Shown: positions 24,201 through 36,200 of the stretch, one piece after another
Numbering within the stretch: position 1 is the stretch's first letter
Layout: the number at the start of each line of letters is the position of its first letter
NCBI GenBank assembly: GCA_013397435.1
Contig: VZRG01000200.1
Span: 473,179-537,178 of the forward strand
DNA: 64,000 nt
Source of the DNA: Erythrocercus mccallii
Lineage: Eukaryota > Chordata > Aves > Passeriformes > Dicruridae
Reading direction: 5' to 3'
Notes under the pieces: model-generated
Database searches by the model: none
The model's input: the letters and a program-made list of their open reading frames with translations, nothing else
What the model was told of the DNA's origin: nothing
Translations under genes and position numbers: made by a program

Positions 24201-27200
24201 TTGTATTAATTTTTTTTGAACTTCATAATATTATCTGCCTGTGCAGCTTCCTTTGGTGACAAGTTCCTGGAGTTTACTGCTCTCTGTGGGAAGAAGGACT
24301 TTTTTATCTCTGTTAAAGTACATTCCTACTAGTTTTGTTAAAAGTCCTCTGCTTTTGAATATTTTGAGCTCTGGTGATCTTTTGTTCTGCAGCCAGCTAT
24401 TGGTAGTGCCCATGGTTTTGTGAACCTTTTTCATAACCTCTCTTCATCTAACCTGTTGTCTGAACTGAAGAGTCCTAGCATTTTTCAGTCCCTCCAAAAT
24501 TTTTAGAGACTAAAGTTTCTCCTCTGAATGATTTCTCTGACTCACCTTTATGGGACATTGTATTATCTTGGAACTGCTGTGACCTGTATGACCCACAGTT
24601 CTCCATAATGTGCCTGAGAGCCTTTGAGTTCTACCTCTGGTTGTGGTAATTGCAGATGTGTGCTTTTTTCTGAACATGAGGAGCTTTGATAGTTCAGGAT
24701 AATAGAACTTGTATTTAGCTGAGATTGCTGGTACATTTTGGTTTTAAATCTTTTATATTTTCAGTGAAGGAATCATGTAAAGGCCATTTTAGTAGGGTTT
24801 TGGTTTTTATCCAAGTATGCATTTATAGAAAAGCTTGTCTCAAGTTTTAAGCTGATTTTACTGTGAAGTGTTTGCAGGGCTTATAGTCATGTTTTAAAAA
24901 TCACTATATGTATGGTTTTCCTTGATTCGTTAGTATAAATAGCAGGAGAAAAAAAATTATCCAAATGAAAGAAGTTACATATGTATACTGAGGAAGTACC
25001 ACGTGCTGTCAGATATATTTGGAAAGAAGAGCTCCTTACCAAATTCTCAGTGGGTCTTGTCCAGACCAGGAAAGCTGTGTTGCTTCCAGGGCTTAAAATG
25101 GGGCAGGTTTTTGATGCCTTATTAGAAATGGTGCCTCAGTCTGTGATGAACTACTGCAATTGTAATACTAGGGAAACTCTGGAGCGAGTGCACTGTGATC
25201 TTTCTGTGGGGCACTGTGATCCTTCTGTGGGGAAAAGCAGAATAATTTTCCTTTTAAAACACTTCAACATTTGAGGGGGAAGCAGGAAGATATAATCTGC
25301 CAGTGATACCTACCACACAGGATGTTACAGTTTCATAAATATATCCCTAAAGCTGAGGGTTTAAATAGCACAAGATTAGAGTGGGAATGCTGACAATATA
25401 CCTCTTTAAATGGATAGTTGACATTCTTGTCTGCTTTGTTTTGTTTTGAGGAAGCAGAACAGGGTTAGGTTCAGGTCATACAAAAGAATACAGAATACCT
25501 ATTATCGGATGTCTGAATACTAGAACTCCATAATGACATGTGGCACTTTTAAGTCTATACCGTGTCATGAAGACTTTCTAATTTAAGGTCCTTTCCTTCC
25601 CTTCCATTCATCCTGTACTGTCTGACCCTTCAAAAGCTAGGAGCTAAAGAGCAACTGACACTTCTGCCCCATATAGAACAAAATCCAGGTTGTAGTGAGC
25701 TGGGAGTTTACCCCTTCTCCCAGGCAACTAGCAATAGAAAAAGGGAAAATGACCTCAAGTTGTGCCAAGGAAAGTTCATGTTGGACATCAGGAAAAGTTT
25801 CTTCAGTGAAAGCATTGGAACAGGGCTCCAAGGGAAAATTGTTGAGTCACCACCCCTGGAAGTGTTAAAAAATGAGCGGTCTGTGGTATGGGTTAGTGGG
25901 CATGGTGATATTCAGTCAAATGTTGGACTTGATGATCTTGGAGGTCTTTTCCAATCTAAATGATTAATAGTTCCTCAGCAAAGAAGGTGAACAATTACAA
26001 TTAAAACACTTGCTCTGAGTCACATGGATTGTGAGAATTGGACATGTCTGTACATGCTATTCTGGAATAGCTACTCTGAAACATTCATTCTGGTATAATG
26101 ATGCTTTGGGGTTTGGTTCTCAGGAGGAATTCAGCAAACACCAGAAGTCTTACTCCTTAATTTTCAAAGTGGTCTCATGTTGTGCTTGTTTGGAAACAGC
26201 TTCTGTGCTTGAAAACTTCCTGTACATTACACTGACTCCTATCTAAGCATGAAGAAGAACTGAGGAAGAGTATTGAGGAGATGTGTGCAACAGGGGGTTT
26301 AGGAGAAAATCCACAGTACATGGAGAAAGACAGAGAAAGAAAGGAAAAAGAGTGAAGTCTGAATAGAAGGGTTGACTTGGGCAAGAGCAACAGTTAAAAC
26401 GCTCAAGACCTTGTGAACCTACTTTTCATTTCAGGAGTATCTCATTTGAGATCATTTTGAAATGATTGGATCATTTTGAAAATATCATTCATTCATCTAT
26501 CTCCCTTCAAGTTACAGAACTGAATTTGAAAAGCATACTTGAGTTGTAAAAAGAAGGATGTGGAAGAGGGGTGTGAATTTTTGCTGGGATAATGTAAGAT
26601 AACTTATGTTTGTATCAAATACGTTACCTCGTAACTTGTTTATCACTTCCTGTGAAGTAAGAAAAAACCCATCTGAATTCCAAAATATGTTTTGCATTCT
26701 CTTACTCTGCTACTTTAAGGATACTGGAACATAACTTTTTTCCCCTCTCACTAATTTTTTCAGTCACCATCTGATGCATGGGGGCCATCTTTCTATTTGT
26801 AACATAAAACACATGGATAGCCATTCTCCCTTCTCCATTTACACCAATGACAGTACACATAGTAGCTTGGCAAACACATGATCTTGCCTTGCCATATTAC
26901 CTCACCATTGTGAGGTATTCAACCAGATAGATGTTTAAAGGTCTAATAATCCAACCCTTCTGTCTCAATAGACTCCTTAAACAACCATGATAAATACAAG
27001 CCGAAGAATGTTATCAGAGTTACTGATACAAAGTTAATATTGCCTACCATGAATAAATGTAATTAATATATGTCATAGGATGAAACATGGCGTAACCTCA
27101 AACATGCTGTGGTGCTTGGACTTTGTTAGGATTCCCCTGCTTAGACACAAGAACCTGAGGGTGACATGATGAGCAGACGAGGAGACAGTAGAAAAGATGA

Positions 27201-30200
27201 AGAGACTGACAAACTCAAATATCAAAAGTAGATGTGGATGACCAAAGTGAAGTTTTCACTTGAGAACTCTGCAGATTACAGTCAGTTTCACTTTTCTTTT
27301 TGCCAGAACACTTCAAAGCTCATCTGAAATGGCTGAGTAGTTATTACTCATAATGAAATGGAAATTAATGTTCTGCCACTACACAGGAAAAGAAAAGATT
27401 AAAATACCTTAACTGCTTCTTACCATGTTTCATTGCTGCCTGCCATCTGTCAGCTGCAGCAGAAGTTGATCCCTCACCAGACTGCTCTGTATTTGATGGA
27501 TGAGCTATTTTTATTTCATGAATAATGCTTGGCGCTCAACACTCACCAGTGATATCCTATAAATGTCTCTTACGATAAGTTTGGCACTCTAGCTCAAGGC
27601 TGTGCAGTGGGGGCTACTCAAATGTATGTGTTGGGGATTCTTCTTTCTTTAGTTATTGTCCAAAGGCTTATTTGTTCATTTGATTCTGTGGGCTGAAGGA
27701 GTGGTGGAAAGGGAAGAGGAGAGGAAAGAGGGAGGGTAAAATTTGATGTTACTGGGTGTCCTTGATTGGTGGTGGGCAGTTCTATGCTGGGTGTGCCTCT
27801 GAGGTGTGTGTGGTAAAACTTGTCTTAATCTACTTTAATCTACTTTAATCTGCGCAAGATATGTTTTACATGATCCTTGTGCTTGAAAGTTAAAATAGTC
27901 AGCATGGTGCTCTTATGGTGTATGGGCTGTGCTTTCAGGTTCTGCCTGAAGCAATCCTTGAAATTAACCTGTCTCTTATGGGATAATTTGCCATAAACTC
28001 AATTACTTTCAAACAGAGATGATCTCTGATGTTTTTGATGTGTAAATCAGTTCCAGAGAAGAAATGCTTAAGGGTGGGAAAAATATTTGTCTTTCAAATA
28101 TAATTTACCATCTTGACCTTATCAATTGGCAGAGTCTGAAATGGAGGGCCCAATTTCATTCCATTTGACTTTGTCAGACTTGTTTACTTCTGATTTCCGT
28201 CAACCTTCTACGTGCATGAGAACGTTGTTGTGGCAGGGTCTGCACATCTTTGTGCAGGGTTTATCTTGCCCTGTTTCTCAGAGGTGGGCTGTGCTAGAGC
28301 AAGAGCTGTTTGAGAGAGTTGAGGCAGCCTCCTGAATATGGGTGGAGATAAGGTGAAGAGCTTGTGTAAGGACTGAAATGGTGGGAAATTCACGCATAAA
28401 CCATAATACTCCTCCTAATTCCTGTCTTCCAGGCATGAGTCCATCTCTGCCCTGTCTTCTGTGCCTGCACTCTCATCAGACAGTGACAAGGAGTGTGAAG
28501 ATGAAGGGAATGATGAAGATGAGTTACGAGGGCTGCAGTCTTTCCATATTCAGTCCAACTGCAACACTGAGAGAGACTCAGGTATAAATGGGAGAGGGAC
28601 ATGGGCAGAGCTGGAGGAAAATGGCGTATATGTGAAGGGAGGAGAAGATGAGAGACGCTGGCTTAGGGATAGCAAGGTATGGGCAGAAAGAGAGAGACTA
28701 AAGCAGAAGCAGATGGATAGACACCAATGGGGAATGTGGAGCTGCCCATTCCTGCATCTGAAGAGGGGTGCATTTCAGAGTTCTCTGTCTAGAAATACAG
28801 TTGTTAAATTGGCAAGTTTCTTGCTAGTTCCAACTGGCTAAAGAAATTTTCAATTAGTTTCATGGGCTAGGGCCTACAAGCTATTAAAAATCTGCAGAAG
28901 CCAGAAAAGATCGAGATCTTCTCAAAAGAGAGGACTTTAGAGATGTCTGAAAAAACTTACAGTAGAGATTGCCATTATTAATTTTATGTATTTTTAACCA
29001 CAGATGGTACAGTGTATTGGAGCAGATTCTTTTCCCAAGCCTTTGGGAGGGCACTGTGGCAAGTGTTCTGTAGTGGTCTGCTGATTCAATGAAAATCTTA
29101 CATAAAACTGTATGTCTCCATTAAAATGTTGATACAATGATTTGAGTAGTCAGTGTGCAAGCATGTGTTGACAGTGGTTGAAAAGGTGTAGGAATACTGC
29201 CTTTGTTGAAAGATGAAGTAAGAGGTTCTTCAAAAGCTGGGCTGCTGGCCAGGATGTCAACTAGGGGCATATCTCTTTACCTTTGCAGATCCAGACCTTA
29301 CCCTCTCAAGAAGTCTTTCCCACTGGGAAATGAGGAGGGTGAGTTACTAAACCTTCAGACTGTATTTCTTGTTATAGGGATACTGAAGAAGAAATTCCTG
29401 GAGAGATTAAAAACTTCATTTGCACGTGTGGGAAAGGTGTAGCTGTGGTGAGAAACCATTGAGAAACCTTTCTCTGAAGCATGATTTGGAGATGGCAAAA
29501 TAGAGCCTAGTTTAAGAGACTAGAGTGTTTAGAGTCTAGAGCTGCACTTGGGATTTTTACATCAGCCTTTTTCTATCAGATGTTATGCTATTGTCTTTTT
29601 ATTTTTGATCTGAATCTCATGTGCTGCTGTAGCTGTTCATATACTTGAATCTGAGCAAGACATTTAGCAGTTCAATTGTGCAAGAAGCAGCAACAAAAGT
29701 ATCATTTTTACTTGATTCCTTACCTTTATGATTAAAGGTGCCCTTTCAAGCTGTCTCTTAGACAGTTTCGAGGCTTTTATTGAGATAGACATAATTATGT
29801 TTTTCTATGGGTCTTGTGTTTTTTCTACTCTTTTTCCATCAGCAAAAGTCAGTCTCTAAGATAGTCTGTGTTTTAATTTCCTTCAGGCCAAAGAGATAGC
29901 AGCAATCCAGCGCTCAGAGGCACCAATGAGTAAGATGCCCCGGCAGCGCAGTCGCTGGTCCCAGCCAACTAGCAACATAGAGATGACTGTGAAATCCATG
30001 CTTGACCTGCGTCAGCTGGAGTCTTTCTCTGTTTCCCGTTCTCCAAGTCGAGACTCACTATCTCAAAACAGCAATGGGGACGACAAGGAAGAGCACACTG
30101 ACCTTCCTGTGCGCATCAACAAAGTAAGGGCAGTGCTACCCTGAGGAGGTGAACCCATTCTGGGGGCATCTGTCCTGCATCTATTTCTTATTACCTACAT

Positions 30201-33200
30201 TTATTACTAACTGATGCCATTGTTTTTATCATTAAAGGTTTTCTAAATGACTTCTGAGGAACTTTTTTAGATAACTCTTTTGTAATTAATAGTCCTGCAA
30301 TTTGTGATTCTGCTGTCTTACAGCTGAGACCATATGAGGTTAAGGTTTCTCTTCAATGACAGGAAGACCTAATGTTTTCTTATAGCTTTTTGAATATTTA
30401 TATCAAAAATAAGCTGAGAAGTTGATCTTGGTGTGTAAAAGCCTGCTAACATGTTAGCTCACTCTGCTGGAATGCAGTTTCTTGCCTCCTGTAGCCACTG
30501 AAATGTGGCTCACATGAAACCCTTAGTTGTTGTCTGTGCTAGATTAGTAAATTCTCTTTGGTCTTTGTATTGATGGGTCACAGCAAGTAATGTATGTTCA
30601 TCCTCAGAAAGCTAGTGGCCTGTCTTCCAGTAGCAGTCTGTCGCAGTGCCTAGCTTCATTAGAAGTTTTCCCTCCCCTATAACTATGTGACTGAGAAAAG
30701 GATTCAGATTGTTGTGTGCAGTAATTCAGTTTTTCAGCTGGAATGGCCCAGTTTTGTGAATTGTCCGATCAGTCCATAGAAGGTAATGGAAGAACCTGCT
30801 GCCACATGGCTTACACTCCTAATGTGTGATCAAAGAGTACCTTACCAAAGAACTTTAGGGAATTGCAAACAGGAAACAAACCAGGAAAGTACAGCAGTAG
30901 TCTGACAAGTTTAGTAAATAAGGAACAGAAAACACATAGGATTGCTGTGTTTTCTGATCTCAGATTGCTAATCATATTCTATGCTGTAATGCATACTTTC
31001 TAGTCTTGCACAGCACTTGCCAGTGTAAGGTAAAACACCAGTAATATCTTTTTTTCTTTCTCTTTTTAATTAAACCAGGTTGGCAGCTCAATACCTCCCC
31101 AAGATAATGGGTCTTGTGTGCGACCCCAAGTGATTCGGCTTGTGTCTTGTGAAGAGGGGATTTTCTCTCAGGAACTGGAGCCTTCTGAGAGTGAGGAATG
31201 TGTAATCTACCCTGAGCAAGACGAAATCCATCCCACAGACTCTAGCAGGTTAAAAATAAGCTCTCTACTGTGCATGGCTCATATGTTTCTGTTCTGGTTT
31301 TCTTGCAGCTTGTGTGGTAACTTTGATGACTTGACTTACTGCCTGATTGATGTCAGGCATGTTTAGTTGAGAGCTTTATGTCAGATGGATGCTAGAGGAA
31401 TATGAAACTAAGAAGGCACCATTAAAATTATTTTCCTCTGAGGAAACTGCACATTAACAGTCTCCTCTAAGTTTGTTTTTTATTTTTGTTGAGTAAACAA
31501 CTTGGGAGCAGCCTTTTTGCTTTCTCCCTTATCTGGGTTGAAAATAGCAGGGGAAAATTTGGAAGCTGGAAAGCTCACTGACAGTGACATATGACAGTGA
31601 AATGCCTACTGAGGAGAAATGACAGGATGCTTATGAAAATTGGGCAAGAATTTCGTGAACGTAGTGTGTGATTACTCTTTTATGGGAAATAGAATGACTT
31701 GCACAATACAGATGGAATTGAAAAAGACACTGGAGACAGTGGAGACCTTTTAAATTTCTCCGCTGTTTCTTCTGTTTTAATTTTACATAATTTAAATTTT
31801 CTGTGCTCCCTTTTGTTTTCCTTCCCTGAATTTTGTTCTTCCCTTCCCCTCTTGACCTGATGCTAGTAGCTGTTTCATTTCCTTTGTCTTCTGTCATGTT
31901 ATAGAGAGTGGGGCTGATAGCTTTAGACAGACTTTATGCAGGAGTGCATGCCAGGATTTTGGAGTTGAGGCTGCTAGGTTTTGCCTAGTTTATTTTTCAT
32001 TTTTAATTTTGTGGTGATAACATTTGGACAGAGTAGACCCATGTGTGGCTCCATCATGTAAGAAAGGGAGGCCATCTGTTGGTATTGGATACAGACTGGA
32101 CACATGGCAATGTTTACAGAGTGTGCCAGGGGTAGTTGCCATTCTGTTCTGTTGATTGACTTCTGGATGCTGCCTTGCCTTGGAGTACATTTGAAGCCAA
32201 AGTATTTCAAAAAGTGGAAAACTGAAGTCCTTAGGCATCAGGCAAGAGAACAGTGCTGGTGACATTTGACAAAATAAGATCCATGAAATCACAACAGAAA
32301 TCAGTGACCCTGTCATACAAGGTTGTATTTTTGTCCTTCAGTAAATTAGTCTTTCTCAAAGCCAGAATCTTGTATATTTTGCATCACAGAATTTGCCCAA
32401 AGAAGCAGGTCATGAACATGGGAAAAAAGGTGTATTAGAACTTAAATCTATGGCAAACTAGAGTTTCTCTCCTGCAGGTATAGGCCTGGTTTTAGTCCCT
32501 TTTTCATCACGCAAACTTCTATATTTGCTCCTCACCTGTGCTGATGGTGCCTGATAATCATGGGAACTGACACTGCCCAGAAAATCAGACAGTCCCCTTG
32601 GGACTTCCATGTCCAAGCTTAATGAAATGCAAAAACATACTGTATTATGATGAGAGAAATCAACAACTTTTTCTCTTTAAAGCTTTACATTTGTAATAAA
32701 AGGTATTACCAACACAGGTAAGACCTTATTGAAGTTAAAATGTGCTTCTTTACATGTAAACAAATATCTCTTCTAGTGCTGTATCTTCCTGTCTCTCTTG
32801 TAGTGAGTTCCAGGTAAAAGCATTGCCTCATGGGAAGCTCTCTAGAGGTTATCACAGTAATGGATGCCCAGACAAACACAGTCCAGACAGTGCCTGCTCT
32901 GTAGATTACAGCAGCAGTCGTCTGTCCAGCCCAGACCAGCCGAATGAAGGTAAGATGCAAAGACATTATAAATATATTTATACGTGAGCTCTGAGTGAAC
33001 TGGCTTGACGTCACACTCCTATTAGTCCTGCTGTACAGATTCAGGAACATTTGAACAGACATCTGAACCAAGCCACTGTACAAGCAGGAGTTGGTACACT
33101 TTCCTTCTTTCCTTGTGCACCTTTGGCTTTCTCTTACCTTGCTAGCCAAGGAGGCAGGTTTAGCGTAGATTATGGCGTAGGCTATGCTGTTTGTGAGATA

Positions 33201-36200
33201 TGGTAGATTAGAGAATTACTGCACGTAATTCTGACTGACTTTAATATTCTAGGTTCAATGTAGGATCTTTGTTGATTTTTTTTTAACTTGGCTAATGTTA
33301 CTCTGATTAAGTTTTTACAGCACTGGGGGTTTTTTGCCTTTTCACAGATTCTGAAGGCACTGAGCCTCTAAGTGTAGATGGTGTCTCAGACCTGGAGGGA
33401 GAAGAAGGAGAGGAGGATGTGGGTACTAGCATGCCTGAGGGAGAAATTCCTCAGATACCTGATCAGGAAAAGTTCCTCAAGGAGCATTTTGGGACCCTGA
33501 GCAACACTGATGGAAAAGGTACATCTCTATCTTCAGTGGGGAGACTTTGTAAGGTCACTCCAGATTTTTCCTGTGTATAAACCATAGCGGGATACAAGTT
33601 CTGCTAGGGTTTCATGGATGCATGTATATGGGGAGAGAGGAAAAAAATGGAAAAGAGTGTAAGAGGCCCAAAGAATAGTGACATCTGTTAACTTCATCGG
33701 CCTCGGTGTGGATGAGATTGAGCTCTGTGTCATTTTGTGTTAAGCATTGTCGCTGGAATCTTAAAGAGCCGTTTCCTTGCTCCCGCACTGGTTTTTCCTG
33801 TTGTAAAAGAAGGTATTGACTGCGCGTTCACCCCCCCATAGGTGACACGCAGTGGCCTCTAGTGGTACATCAAGGCATAGCCAATGTCACAAAAGAAAGG
33901 GCTGAAATGCTGGGTGGAGGGAGAGAATAGCAGGAGACACCAGAGTGGCAAAGGAGATGGTTTGTCTTTATTGACCAATTCCAGAACAAAGCATATCTTT
34001 TTAGAATTGATAATGGTTTCAGGCAGCAATATCTATGTGAGTTTCTCGGGTTCTTTTTTTTCCTTTTGTTTTTTTTTTGTCTTTGATGGGTTTGCTTTCT
34101 GCTTCGTGCCAGTGCCTCACAGTCCTACAGGCAGGATAGGACACAAAGGGAAGCAAAAAAGGAGGAGGCGTACCCTTAGGGAGAGTGGCATCCTAAGGCA
34201 GAGTAATCTAAGTAGAACACTAAAAGCAAAGGAAATATAATTGTTTCATTCTCTGTGTCTTTAGCTTAAAAAAAAAAATCCCCTTGGATATCAGGGAACA
34301 CTTGATAGTCTCTATAATAAGAAAAGGTATATATGAGAGTGTTCTGTAAATTAACTGCTAATTTTTCTTTCTCCTTTAACAAAAATTTTTAGGTGGTTCA
34401 TGTAGGAATCTGGAAAGAACCGAAAACCTCAGCATTTCCTCTCGCTTTCTTTCCCAGTCCCCGGCTCTCAGGTATGACTCTGCTTGTTTTGAGTGTTTCT
34501 GTCTGTCTATTTCTACTAATATGAATAGGTTTCACCCTAGTTCCTGGGGGAAAATGGTTGAACAAACTTCTGACTTTGGTGTACCTAGGTACAGCACGTT
34601 GTTAGCGCAGCATCTGGCAGGCTGTTTGCAGACTCCTGTGATTTGGGCAGGTTATCCTGGATCACTTTAGCTGTTCTATTTATTCTGACGTAACACTATT
34701 GTTTGCTATTTTTCCTCTTTCAACAATGTGCTTAATTGTTTCATGATTAATGCCTTGGTTGATTAAGTTGGAGGAATCACTAATAATCTAATTTACTCTT
34801 CACTGTTTATGCTCTTTTTATTCTTTTGCATTTCATTCAGCTTGGACGATGAAAGTAGATTTGTCAACTTTTCCTTTGTTTTACAGTCCTTTCTTACTCA
34901 GCTTTGTTTCTTGGTCCCATGCCTTCACAGAGTGTTCTGGTGCCTCACACAAAGCCCCACGGGGATATTATTCTTCCAAAACCCCCTCAACCATAAAGCA
35001 CTCCAAAAGGCCTCTGCAAGCTGTCTTCCTTGCTATTAAAAAAAAAATCAAAACAAAACCAAATAAATTTAAAAAATTTTAAGAAATTAAGTCAATGCTT
35101 TTATTGATTTGGGTTCGTAAATGTTTTAAACAGACAAATACTCCTGTATTCCTCTAAAATGACAATTTAAAATCTTAGCTCAAAGGAATTTCGTTATATA
35201 GGACTAAGCAGATTTGAATACATATTCTAAGGTTCACCAGCTGTGTCCAGATTCAGCATGATAGGGAAATCTGTTTATTATTACTGTATTCAGTGGCTGT
35301 TGCTGCTGTCCGGAGTGCCTCTTAGTCTATCTCATGTATATTTGGGAAGAAAGCCAATGGTGAGCTATTGTGCAAGCTTCTGGAGAGTTGCAGTGATGAG
35401 TGAAGAAAGTCACTGATGCTCTAGAGCTGTAAAAAGGGAGGTAGTTTTTGATTATGAAAAACTCTGGGCTTTTAATCTGTTCATTTGTTTAAACATGCCA
35501 GATTGGAAGTTACCTCCTTTCTGAAGTAAGCCCACTGTGTTTGTCTGAAGTGGAGAGGAAGAAGAAATTAGTTTTCTAATTTCTTGAAGATGCTGACTAG
35601 CTTTCCTAGTCATTATGCTTTCATAATGTTAGGAAAGCATATTTACTTCTTCTTAGGGTTATCTTAGAATTGAAAAGATTTAAATTTTTAGTAAGCTGAG
35701 CTGAGAGAAAAGACCTGACTTGACTTTGCCCAATCTTTTCCTTTGCCTGGAATTTTTCCTTCTGTTTTGTCTTCACTTTTTACAGTGTCCTCTCTGGAAA
35801 CAGCAACCCAATGTTATCTGTGATTGCACAGTCTATAGTCAAATGCTAGAAGACCAGAGCTTGCAAGGTTGAGTAGAATTAAGTGGTAACAGCTTAGAGC
35901 ATTTTTGACTCAAAAAAGTTCAGACAGGGAGGGGCTCTTTATTCCAGAGAAACTTAATGCATGTTCCTGTCTATCCAGGGGAACATACTTTCTTGTTTTG
36001 ACTGGGGTTTCTTTATTCTGTTCTTTAGACGGTTGTCACTCTCTTCATCAAATCTGACACTGGGTTCAAAGCCCATCGAGCCACCAACCCAGACCAATCA
36101 GTTTACACCAAACCTGTTGAAAAATGAGAGCAGCCATCCTGGTGATGCATCAGAGAACAGCCAGCTCCTAGAGAATGTAAATTCAAATCGACCTATTTAT

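Larger units (their letters stand above)
22040..28432 (+). other. Largest MAPKBP1 intron (6.4 kb)
   Basis: It separates the propeller exons from the tail exons. It holds an ancient CR1-like remnant (about 24.13-24.53 kb) and a younger CR1 piece (25.71-25.97 kb). No coding exon with matching phase was found in the remainder. Confidence 0.7.
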
